Part shown: positions 1 through 6,803 of the stretch, in pieces | How the letters are laid out: every line of letters begins with the position of its first letter | Position numbering within the stretch: position 1 is the stretch's first letter | Assembly (NCBI GenBank): GCA_023447015.1 | Contig: JAEXPG010000404.1 | Span: 1-14,678, forward strand | DNA: 14,678 nucleotides | Direction of reading: 5' to 3' | Source: Verrucomicrobiota bacterium | GTDB taxonomy: Bacteria > Verrucomicrobiota > Verrucomicrobiia > Opitutales > Opitutaceae | The notes under the pieces: model-generated | Database searches by the model: none | Told to the model about the DNA's origin: nothing | The model's input: the letters and a program-made list of their open reading frames with translations, nothing else | Translations under genes and position numbers: made by a program

Positions 1-503
1 GCATCGCGCACCGCGGTCACCTTCGGCTCCGGGCTGCCGTGGTCGACGACCGCCACCGCGGCCCGCTCCGCCCCGGCCGGTCGCCGCGCGAGCTCCGCCC
101 GTATCCGCTCCTCAAGCACCGCAGCCAACCGGTCGATCGCCGTCGTCCCGCCCTCGCCCAAGGCCGGCGCCACGCGCACCGCCAAGTCCGGCCTCTGCAC
201 GCGCAGTCTCGCCACACGTTCCGGCAGGAAATCGGTCAGCGCCCGGCTGGGGCCGAGGAAATTTGGAACCACAACCAGCTCCTGCAGGCCGGCTTCAGCT
301 TGTCGGCGAAGCCAGGGCTCGAAAACCTCCGCGGGCACGCCTCCCAGTTCGCCCGCCGGTATCTTCTGCGAATGGAGCAGCGAAACCGGGACGACTGCAC
401 GCCCCGTCCGTTTCGCCAGCGCCTCCGCGGTTGCCCGCAACGCCCACACCGCCGCCGGCCGCAACGAGCCGTTGTCGAGCAGGGCGATGCAGGGCGTCTT
501 CAT
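1..503 (-). CDS. CbiX/SirB-like chelatase, 3' end cut by window edge
   Basis: Reading the minus strand from ATG at 503 gives an open frame that runs off the left edge after 167 codons. It has two CbiX-type half domains. The first begins ALLDNGS (residues 7-13); the second begins VAVVDHGSPEP (about 150-160), the usual chelatase signature with its metal-binding His (H155). Known family members insert cobalt or iron into sirohydrochlorin in cobalamin or siroheme synthesis, in the cytoplasm. In the first half the signature His is replaced by Asn (N11), and the later segment FLGPSRALTDFLP (82-94) also lacks the usual metal-binding His. The intact active site may therefore lie in the second half, as in CbiK and HemH. 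No Shine-Dalgarno sequence is seen; the ATG overlaps an upstream in-frame TGA as ATGA. Membership of the CbiX superfamily is fairly secure; substrate and metal are not. Confidence 0.75.
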   Translation of the reverse strand, partial: MKTPCIALLDNGSLRPAAVWALRATAEALAKRTGRAVVPVSLLHSQKIPAGELGGVPAEVFEPWLRRQAEAGLQELVVVPNFLGPSRALTDFLPERVARLRVQRPDLAVRVAPALGEGGTTAIDRLAAVLEERIRAELARRPAGAERAAVAVVDHGSPEPKVTAVRD

Positions 504-598
504 GCCTGGGCGGCATCGGGATGGAACCCACGGGCCGCCGCAACCCTATTCACGTAGGCAAGCAGAGGCACCCCGATGTACCCCGCCGCGGCGCCGCA

Positions 599-2200
599 TC
601 ACGCGGCCTGCGCGGCCCGCCGCCAGCGACGATAGCCGACCAGCCCGAGGGTGATCGCACCAAGCACCATCGCATAGGTCTTCGGCTCGGGAACCGGCGT
701 AAAGATCAGATCGAGGTTGTTGCCCACCACGCCCAAGGAGAGTGCGCCTTGGGTCCCATAGGTCACCCGCGAGTCGTCGATGGCGATGGTGTATCCGGAC
801 AGGCCGACGCCCTCGGAGGTCGAAACCAGGGTCCAGCTGTACGAGGGTTGGGCCGTCAGCCCGGTCGTGTTCAGCCCCCAGATGACCAGCTTCGAGTCAC
901 CAGCCAGACGCAGGGTGCCCGTCACCGAAAGAAGATCCCAATCGTCGCCAGCCCGCCCCAGCGGGTTCTGCATGTTCCAGCTGTAGGTCGCATCCTGAGC
1001 CCAAGTCTGGGTTCCGGTGCGCAGGACCGAGACGGTCGCCAGACCAGGGGAAATGGTGCCGCCATCGAGCAGGACCGTCGAGACCGTGGAGCCGCGGCCG
1101 CCGAATACCGAGTTGGCGTAGACGCTGATTCCGCCGTTGCGGGTGATGCTGCCATTCAGCTCCAACGTGCCACCCAAGACCGTCGTTGCACCGGTGTAGG
1201 AGTTCACACCGTTCAGGGTGACAAGACCGGTCCCGCTCTTCGTCAGGTAGCCGCCGTCGCCCATCAGGTTCGCATTGATGGTGCCGCTCCGGACAATGAA
1301 ATAGCCGCCGCTCAAGCTGCCGCTGAGCGTGCCGCCGTTCATGTTGAGCGTCGGCACCGTCTGCGTGTTGGGGCCGAGATTGAGCACGCCGTCGTTGACG
1401 GTCAGCGTTTGCGCCCCCGAAAGCACCGCGGAGCTGCCGAAGGACACCGTGCCGCTCCCGGACTTCAGGAAGCGCTCGCCCACCAGAGTGGCATCAACCG
1501 TCCCCTCGACGAGGGTGAACGCCGGACTCGTGGAGCCGGAGGCGGGGATCGAGTGGAGGGTGCCGTTCCGGATGCTGCCCCGCGTGAGGGTGAAACCGGC
1601 GACCGTGTCGGTGTACGAGCCAAGATCCATCACCGAACCACCGACCAGCTCGACCACCATGGAGTCGGCGAAGAGATCGGACCGGCCGAAAACAAAGGTG
1701 CCGCCCACCGTGTTCGCCGCATCTCCGCTGGAGATCACGAAGGGCGCGGTGACTCCCGACGCGAGGCTAATCGGGGCGCTGAAGGTGTTCGAGGCCCCTG
1801 GGGCAATCACGATGCTGGGCGCCGTGCCGGTGAACTGCAGGCTGCCGCTCGCCCCAATCAGAAAAGAGTATCCGGCGCCGGTGAGCTGCAGCTGCCCGAG
1901 CTGGATCGCGGCGTCGACCGTCACCTGGCCACCCGTGCCCGAGAAGATCGCGGAGTCACCTTGGTTCCAGGCCTTGAAATCGTTCCCGGTGTTGAGCTGG
2001 TTCTTGAAGGGCTTGTTGCTGTTGCTGAGATTCCAGACGCCGTCCCCGCCGATGCTGTTGTCGCTCCCGAACCAATAGACGGTCGCCCCCTGCGCCGGAG
2101 CCAACGCGGCCAACGCCATGCCCGCAGCCACCACCACCGGAGCGGCTTTGGCAGCAGACAATTCGGCATACTGGCGCAGTTTCTCGTAGGACGCGTTCAT
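599..2200 (-). CDS. PEP-CTERM surface protein with autotransporter-associated beta-strand repeat
   Basis: This 533-residue exported protein has an N-terminal hydrophobic signal segment (about 19-39, ending APAQGA). A long body rich in Gly, Ser, Thr and Val suggests a parallel beta-helix. A clear autotransporter-associated beta-strand repeat lies near 317-349 (SGTGLVTLNG, NSYTGATTVLGG), and a weaker copy near 244-275 starts FLKSGSGTVSF. The C-terminus is a PEP-CTERM sorting signal: VPEP at 503-506, a hydrophobic helix at about 509-522 and a basic tail YRRWRR. Such proteins are known to be processed by exosortase at the inner membrane and moved to the cell surface or exopolysaccharide; no exosortase lies in this window. 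I chose ATG 2200 over an upstream in-frame ATG because AAGGAG sits 4 nt before it and the signal sequence follows. The partner or ligand is unknown. Confidence 0.88.
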   Translation of the reverse strand: MNASYEKLRQYAELSAAKAAPVVVAAGMALAALAPAQGATVYWFGSDNSIGGDGVWNLSNSNKPFKNQLNTGNDFKAWNQGDSAIFSGTGGQVTVDAAIQLGQLQLTGAGYSFLIGASGSLQFTGTAPSIVIAPGASNTFSAPISLASGVTAPFVISSGDAANTVGGTFVFGRSDLFADSMVVELVGGSVMDLGSYTDTVAGFTLTRGSIRNGTLHSIPASGSTSPAFTLVEGTVDATLVGERFLKSGSGTVSFGSSAVLSGAQTLTVNDGVLNLGPNTQTVPTLNMNGGTLSGSLSGGYFIVRSGTINANLMGDGGYLTKSGTGLVTLNGVNSYTGATTVLGGTLELNGSITRNGGISVYANSVFGGRGSTVSTVLLDGGTISPGLATVSVLRTGTQTWAQDATYSWNMQNPLGRAGDDWDLLSVTGTLRLAGDSKLVIWGLNTTGLTAQPSYSWTLVSTSEGVGLSGYTIAIDDSRVTYGTQGALSLGVVGNNLDLIFTPVPEPKTYAMVLGAITLGLVGYRRWRRAAQAA

Positions 2201-2394
2201 GGGACTCCTTGCGTGTTCATGGGGGGTATCCCCCGGGTTTGCAGCGGCGAGGAGGCCGGATTCCCAGCCCCGCGACAAGTCCAGCATTGACGCTCGGCGT
2301 CCGATATTCCGGTTTCTAATAGTACCGATTAGCATCATTCCGGTCGCCGTTATCCCACCCTTGCACCGGTGCCGCCACCCGCCACGCTCGCCCG
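2201..2394. promoter_or_regulatory. Divergent promoter region between PEP-CTERM and rsuA-like genes
   Basis: This 194-bp gap must hold promoters for both divergent genes. Two elements stand out by eye. At 2316-2332 there is an AT-rich inverted repeat, CTAAT-N7-ATTAG, in otherwise GC-rich DNA. At 2362-2377 the minus strand reads TGGCGGCACCGGTGCA, which has the GG-N10-GC spacing of a sigma-54 promoter and matches the outer TGGC and the TGCA of the consensus, but not the inner bases. The palindrome GCACCGGTGC (2363-2372) overlaps it, so the match could be accidental. No convincing sigma-70 promoter was found for either gene. Promoter assignment is inference. Confidence 0.3.
2205..2210 (-). promoter_or_regulatory. 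Shine-Dalgarno site of the PEP-CTERM gene
   Basis: On the minus strand AAGGAG ends 4 nt before ATG 2200. It decides the start, since an in-frame ATG about 138 nt further upstream has no such site and would put extra residues before the signal sequence. Confidence 0.65.
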
Positions 2395-3084
2395 ATGCGC
2401 CGTCGTCTCGACCAGATCCTCGCCTCCCTCGGTTACGGCTCCCGCCGCGAAGTCCGCGAACTGCTTTCCGCCGGCCGCGTGACGGTGGACGGGGTGGAAG
2501 CCGACGACCCCGCGGCCAAGGCGGAACCCTCCGCCGTGCGGCTCGATGGCGCCCCGCTAGAGTTTCCCGACGGCCTGTTCGTCGTCTTCAACAAGCCTGC
2601 CGGTTGCGTCTGTTCGCACGACACCCGCGAAGGCCAGCGCATCTATGATCTGCTCCCGCCGCGTTGGCTGGCCCGCAACCCGGCCACCACGTCCGTCGGC
2701 CGACTCGACCGCGACACCACCGGGCTGCTGCTCCTGACCGACGACACCGCGCTGGTCCACCGCCTCACCTCGCCCAAACACCACGTCGACAAGGTCTACG
2801 AGGCGACGCTCGACCGCGCCCCGGAGCCGCACCTGGTCGACGCGTTCGCCAGCGGCACGCTTCTGCTGGCCGAGGAGGACAAGCCCTGCGCCCCGGCGAA
2901 ACTGGTCCTCCGCGGCGGTCCGGAGATCGAGCTCACCCTGACCGAGGGCCGCTTCCACCAGGTGAAACGCATGTTCGCGCACTTCGGCTATGAGGTGCGC
3001 CGCCTGCACCGCAGCCGCTTCGGCGACTACACCCTCGGAGACCTCGGGCCCGGTCAGTGGCGCGAAGTCCCGCGCCCGGCCTGA
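2395..3084 (+). CDS. rsuA: RsuA/RluB-family rRNA pseudouridine synthase
   Basis: The 229-residue product has an N-terminal S4 RNA-binding domain (about 1-48, LDQILASLGYGSRREV) followed by a catalytic domain with the family motif VGRLDRDTTGLLLLTDD (101-117). Asp105 aligns with the catalytic Asp of RsuA (D102 in E. coli). The C-terminal segment RFHQVKRMFAHFGYEVRRLH (186-205) is also typical. Length and motif positions match E. coli RsuA (231 residues), which makes pseudouridine 516 in 16S rRNA; the related RluB, RluE and RluF act on 23S rRNA, so the exact site is inferred. It is a cytoplasmic housekeeping enzyme. ATG 2395 opens the S4 domain directly; no Shine-Dalgarno is present. It diverges from the PEP-CTERM gene and is followed 67 nt later by the phospholipase gene on the same strand. 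Confidence 0.9.
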   Translation: MRRRLDQILASLGYGSRREVRELLSAGRVTVDGVEADDPAAKAEPSAVRLDGAPLEFPDGLFVVFNKPAGCVCSHDTREGQRIYDLLPPRWLARNPATTSVGRLDRDTTGLLLLTDDTALVHRLTSPKHHVDKVYEATLDRAPEPHLVDAFASGTLLLAEEDKPCAPAKLVLRGGPEIELTLTEGRFHQVKRMFAHFGYEVRRLHRSRFGDYTLGDLGPGQWREVPRPA

Positions 3085-3151
3085 CCCAGCCACGCGGGAC
3101 ATGCGTTCGCTCCCTGGTTGCCCCCAGCGCCGGACTCCGCCTTCCTGCGCC

Positions 3152-4351
3152 ATGCGCGCTCGCCACCTCTCGATCGTCCTCCTGTTCTGCGGAGCTGCTC
3201 TTGCCAGCCGGGCGGATCTCACGCTCCAGGCTCCGGCCACCCCGATCCCGGCCGGGGCCGAGTTCGAAATCGTCCTGCTGGTCACAAACCCCGGCACAAC
3301 CGAGGCGGCCTTCCCGACACCGGCGCAATTGCCGATCGTCGCGATCGCCGGAACTCGTGCCATCGCCTCCGTCCTGACAACAGCCGGAACCAGTCCGGAA
3401 GAAACCGCGCCGCTCCCCCCGGGAGCCTTCCGCCGCGTGCGACTCAAAGCGCACCTGCCGGAAGAATGCACCGGACTTGTCGTGCTCGATGCCACCCGGG
3501 ATGGGGCTGGCCGCGCAGTTGTCGAGATCACCCCGCCCGCACCGCGGAACGGCGCCGACCCGATCGCAGTCGCCGCATCCGCCGCCAACGATTCCGCCGC
3601 CGCGCCTACTCCGCCGCCGAGGCGCGATTTCGGCATCTCGCCGCAGGACCCCATCTACTTCTCGGTCGGCGGCAAGGGCGGCCTCAACGCCCGCTTCCAG
3701 CTCAGCTTCAAATTCCGCCCCATCGGCCCCTCCGACGACCGCGTCGCCGGCCGCGGGTTCTGGGAGGACTTCTATGTGTCCTACACCCAGACCTCGCTCT
3801 GGGATCTGCACTCGCTCTCCAAGCCCTTCACCGACTCCAGCTACCGCCCCGCCGCCTTCTACCATCGCCACGACACCGGCATCGGTCTGCTCGGCGCGCG
3901 GCTGGGCCTCGCCGGCGGTCTCGAACACGAGTCGAACGGCAAAGGCGGCGCCGACAGCCGCAGCATCAACATCGTCTTCGCCCGCCCCACCCTGCGCTGG
4001 GGACCGGCGGACCGCTGGCAGTTCGTCGCTGCGCCGAAACTCTACTGGTACCTCGAGAAGAGCGAAAACGACGACATCCAGCGTTTCCGCGGCTACGGCG
4101 ATTTCCTCTTCTCGCTCGAGCATCCCGAGAGCCTGAAGCTCGCCGCCACCTTCCGCGCGGGCACCTCCGGCCACGGCAGCATCCTCATCGATGCCTCGTA
4201 CCCGTTCGCGAAGATCAACGACTTCTTCCCGCTCGGCTGGGTCCATGGCTATCTCCACCTCCAGTACTTCAACGGCTGGGGCGAAAGCCTCCTCCGCTAC
4301 GACGAACGCGCCGAGACCCAGTTCCGCGTGGGCTTCATGGCCATCCGCTGA
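3152..4351 (+). CDS. pldA: Outer membrane phospholipase A with N-terminal Ig-like extension
   Basis: The 399-residue protein has a signal peptide (about 1-20) and a C-terminal beta-barrel of the OMPLA family (about 160-399). The active-site segment LEHESNGKGGADSRSINIVF contains H259, S261 and N273, with exactly the spacing of the E. coli PldA triad (H142, S144, N156). S269 matches the calcium-site Ser152, and YTQTSLWDLH (211-220) matches the YTQKSWWQL segment. The end, GWGESLLRYDERAETQFRVG, matches the last barrel strands. OMPLA hydrolyses acyl chains of phospholipids in the outer membrane, acting as a calcium-dependent dimer. The roughly 105 residues after the signal (LTLQAPATPIPAGAEF onward) look like an Ig-like beta sandwich, followed by an Ala/Pro-rich linker (about 128-158); E. 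coli PldA lacks this. The start was chosen for the signal peptide; an upstream in-frame ATG inside the previous gene is not credible. Confidence 0.88.
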   Translation: MRARHLSIVLLFCGAALASRADLTLQAPATPIPAGAEFEIVLLVTNPGTTEAAFPTPAQLPIVAIAGTRAIASVLTTAGTSPEETAPLPPGAFRRVRLKAHLPEECTGLVVLDATRDGAGRAVVEITPPAPRNGADPIAVAASAANDSAAAPTPPPRRDFGISPQDPIYFSVGGKGGLNARFQLSFKFRPIGPSDDRVAGRGFWEDFYVSYTQTSLWDLHSLSKPFTDSSYRPAAFYHRHDTGIGLLGARLGLAGGLEHESNGKGGADSRSINIVFARPTLRWGPADRWQFVAAPKLYWYLEKSENDDIQRFRGYGDFLFSLEHPESLKLAATFRAGTSGHGSILIDASYPFAKINDFFPLGWVHGYLHLQYFNGWGESLLRYDERAETQFRVGFMAIR

Positions 4352-4412
4352 CCCGCGGCGGCGCCGGCTGCACCAGCCCGACGCTGCCCGCGCGCCTCTC
4401 GCGGCACTCCGC

Positions 4413-4979
4413 TCACAGCCCGCGCGCCGCCACCCAGCGCAGGATCGCCTCGAGGAACAGCATCCGCAGCGCGACCTCGGCGAAGAAGCCGAACGCCTTT
4501 GTGACGAGCACCGAGGGCATCACCGTGAACCACTCCTTCGTGAAACCGAAGTGGTGGAGCGTCACCGCCATCACCAGCGCCGTCACGACCACCTGCGGAC
4601 CGAGCATGGCGGTGAACCCGTCGGTCAGCGACGCACACAGGATCATGATCGCGACGATCAGGGCGTCGATCAGCACGATCGCGCAGAAACCACCGAACAT
4701 CGCGCTTTCGAAGAAGATCTTCATGCCGGCCCGCAGGCAGATCACCGTCGCGACCACATGCAGGAGCAGCGTCACCAGGAGCGTCGTGGCCGGATGCGGC
4801 GGCGGCACGACCTCGCTCGTCTCCGGCGTCGAGGCCGGATGCGGTGTCACCACCACGACCGTCTGCGCGGGCGCGGTCGGCGGGACCGGCTTCGGCTCGG
4901 CACCGCACAAGGCGGTGGTCAGCAGCAGGAAGATGAAGACCGTCAGAACAAACCACCAGAGGCGTGAGTGGGGGTGCAT
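4413..4979 (-). CDS. Small multi-pass membrane protein of unknown function
   Basis: I do not recognise this 188-residue protein. An N-terminal hydrophobic segment (about 8-25) resembles a signal or anchor and is followed by a Pro-rich stretch (28-62). Hydrophobic segments then occur at about 65-83, 94-117 and 127-143, and an amphipathic or partly hydrophobic stretch at about 155-183. This suggests an inner-membrane protein with three or four helices and a short proline-rich extracytoplasmic part. The start is well supported: AAGGAGGT lies 4 nt before ATG 4979, the strongest Shine-Dalgarno site in the window. It converges on the phospholipase gene with 61 nt between the stops, and no terminator is visible in that gap. 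The coding call is supported by a long open frame with consistent membrane topology; no function is assigned. Confidence 0.72.
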   Translation of the reverse strand: MHPHSRLWWFVLTVFIFLLLTTALCGAEPKPVPPTAPAQTVVVVTPHPASTPETSEVVPPPHPATTLLVTLLLHVVATVICLRAGMKIFFESAMFGGFCAIVLIDALIVAIMILCASLTDGFTAMLGPQVVVTALVMAVTLHHFGFTKEWFTVMPSVLVTKAFGFFAEVALRMLFLEAILRWVAARGL

Positions 4980-4983
4980 GGCG

Positions 4984-4991
4984 ACCTCCTT
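4984..4991 (-). promoter_or_regulatory. Strong Shine-Dalgarno site of the membrane protein gene
   Basis: AAGGAGGT on the minus strand, 4 nt before ATG 4979, is fully complementary to the 16S rRNA 3' end. Most genes in this window lack any such site, so it fixes the start and suggests efficient translation. Confidence 0.7.
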
Positions 4992-5242
4992 GGGGATTGG
5001 GGGATAGAGGGGCGCTCAACCGGGAAGCGCCATACTCTAGCCCCAACCCGCACCCGCCGCCACCCGCCGCACCGTTCCCAGCCGCGGAAAATCCGCCGCT
5101 GCTCAGTCGCGATCAGTCCGCCGAGTGTCGGGACGACGTGCGTCGAACGCGGGAGCACCGGGCAAACCAACACACCGGAGCGGATCACCGACGGTCAGGC
5201 ACTCGTCCCTCGCGGATCGCCCCTCGGCTGCCGCAACACGAC
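4992..5242. other. Intergenic region upstream of the membrane protein gene
   Basis: Between the membrane protein gene and the stop of the lactonase gene. It holds a 6-bp inverted repeat, GGCGCT (5011-5016) and AGCGCC (5026-5031), with a 9-nt loop, within the probable 5' leader of the membrane protein gene. No open frame of credible composition and no clear promoter or terminator is seen. Confidence 0.4.
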
Positions 5243-6283
5243 TCAGAACCCGTCGCCCTTCACGCGGGTCGCGATCCGCAGGAGCATGTTGTTCGCCGTG
5301 ATGTAGAGGGTCGTGCCGTCCGGTCCGCCGAAACAGCAGTTGGCCGTCGCCGTGCCGGTGAGGATCGTGCCGAGGTGCTTCCCCTCGGGGCTGAGGATGA
5401 GCACGCCGCCCGGACCGGTCGCCCACAGGTTGCCACGGGCATCGACCTTCAGGCCGTCCATCAGGCCGCCGCCGCGCTGCGCGCGCAGCGGCTCGGCGTC
5501 GAACAGCACCCGCCCCGCCGCGACCGTGCCGTCGGCGTTGAGTGGGTAAGCCATGAGGTAGGTGCGCATGCCGGGACGGTCGCCGGAGTTCGCCACGTAG
5601 AGCGTCTTCTGGTCCGGCGAGAGGGCGATGCCGTTGGGCCGGTCCAGCTCACGCTGCAACATCGTCACCGTCCCATCGGTGGCACGGCGAAACACTCCAT
5701 TGAAACCGATTTCCGCCGTCGCCTTCCGGCCGAGGCCGTACGGCGGGTCGGTGAAGAAGAGGTTGCCGGCCCGGTCGAAGCTGAGGTCGTTGGGGCTGTT
5801 GAAACGTTTCCCCTCCCAGCGCTCGACGATCGGCTCGAACCCGCGGCCGTCGGCGGCAAGGCGGGAGATGCGGCGGTCGCTGTGCTGGCAGAGCACAAGC
5901 CGGCCCTGCGCGTCGACCGCGAGCCCGTTCGAGCCCTCGCCGGAAGCGTCCGCCGCGATGCCGGTGTCGCCGCTGGGTTGCAGGAACACATCGATCCCCT
6001 TCCCCTCGCGCCAGCGGTAGGCCGTGTTCGCCGGCACATCGCTGAAGATCAGCTCGCCTTCCTTCGCACGCCACACCGGGCCCTCCGACCAGCGGAAACC
6101 CTCGGCGAGCTTCTCGAGCGTCGCCCCGGGCGCGAGCAGCGCGTCGAGCGCCGGATCGAGCCGTTCGACGGAACCGATCGCCGGATACGGCGCGGCCAGG
6201 GAAACGATGGGGCGGACGTCGGCGGCACACGCCGGCAGCACGGCCAGCACGAGACCACAGAGGGGAAGAAGCACGGATTTCAT
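5243..6283 (-). CDS. Secreted SMP-30/gluconolactonase-like protein
   Basis: The 346-residue product starts with a signal peptide (MKSVLLPLCGLVLAVLPACA, 1-20; the Cys at 19 could be a lipoprotein site but the box is poor). The rest is an SMP-30/gluconolactonase six-bladed beta propeller. Family metal-site motifs are all present: SEGPVW with E67, FNSPNDLSFD with N165, RPNGIALSPD with N217 and MDGLKVDARGNLW with D276. Known members hydrolyse sugar lactones such as gluconolactone with a divalent metal; the substrate here is not determined. The signal sequence puts it in the periplasm or outside. ATG 6283 was chosen because it begins the signal peptide, although no Shine-Dalgarno is present and the frame stays open far upstream. 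It diverges from the glycoside hydrolase gene across a 520-bp gap, so the two may serve one carbohydrate pathway. Confidence 0.88.
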   Translation of the reverse strand: MKSVLLPLCGLVLAVLPACAADVRPIVSLAAPYPAIGSVERLDPALDALLAPGATLEKLAEGFRWSEGPVWRAKEGELIFSDVPANTAYRWREGKGIDVFLQPSGDTGIAADASGEGSNGLAVDAQGRLVLCQHSDRRISRLAADGRGFEPIVERWEGKRFNSPNDLSFDRAGNLFFTDPPYGLGRKATAEIGFNGVFRRATDGTVTMLQRELDRPNGIALSPDQKTLYVANSGDRPGMRTYLMAYPLNADGTVAAGRVLFDAEPLRAQRGGGLMDGLKVDARGNLWATGPGGVLILSPEGKHLGTILTGTATANCCFGGPDGTTLYITANNMLLRIATRVKGDGF

Positions 6284-6803
6284 CGGCGGCGATAGTGCGC
6301 CACCGCGCCCGCTTGGCCAGCGCACACCGGCGCCGATGCATCGTTCGGCCGGCCCACACGCAACGCCACGCCCGCCGTCCCGCGCACAGCGGCATCCCAC
6401 GGCGCCTCCGTCCTGCTCTCTCCGCGAACCCTCCGCTGCGGACACGGTCTCCCCCAGCCTCGCGTCGCGGCGAAGGCGACCACGAACCCCACGGATTTCC
6501 ACGGACCGGAAGCTCCGGATCCGCGCCCATCCGTGGGAACAGAGGTTCTCCCGGGTGTTCGTCTGGTGGCGGTTCCGTCGCACCGGACAACGTCCCCGCG
6601 GGAGCGCGTTGCCCGTACTGCGCTCGCCCCGGCGGGTGACCCGAAGAGGGCAGCACGCCGTGTTTGCTGCATTGCCGCGCCGCCGCGGTTGCGGCCCCGG
6701 GGATTGCAGACTCGCTCCCGCGGCCGGCGCGGCGAAGACTCGCGGCACCCTCGCCCGACGCGCGCCGCGACCGGCGGACCCGACCACCCCAACGCATCCC
6801 CCG
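6284..6803. other. 520-bp divergent intergenic region, gene-free
   Basis: This gap separates the divergent lactonase and hydrolase genes and presumably contains both promoters, but no sigma-70-like pair or operator stands out. Long frames cross it on both strands, but their Arg/Pro/Ala-rich translations have no domain and reflect GC bias. The only structured element is the nested inverted repeat at 6488-6537, listed separately. Confidence 0.5.
6488..6537. repeat. Nested inverted repeat, possible dispersed element
   Basis: CCCACGGAT (6488-6496) is perfectly inverted as ATCCGTGGG (6529-6537). Between them TTCCACGGA repeats the arm core directly, and CCGGA-AGC-TCCGG (6506-6518) forms an inner hairpin. 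The wording (CCACGGATTTCCACGGA, CGCGCCCATCCGTGG) resembles short intergenic repeats I recall from Verrucomicrobiota and Planctomycetota genomes. Only one copy lies here, so its repeat status is inference. Confidence 0.4.

Noticed and set aside
588..597. Palindrome GCGGCGCCGC after the PEP-CTERM stop
   Set aside because: Such palindromes are expected by chance in this composition; there is no T-run.
263..2290. 675-codon open frame on the plus strand
   Set aside because: It is antisense to the PEP-CTERM and chelatase genes, has no domain, and its Arg/Pro/Gly-rich composition is a GC-bias artefact.
2287..2320. TTGACG as a sigma-70 -35 element for the rsuA-like gene
   Set aside because: No acceptable -10 hexamer lies 16-18 nt downstream.
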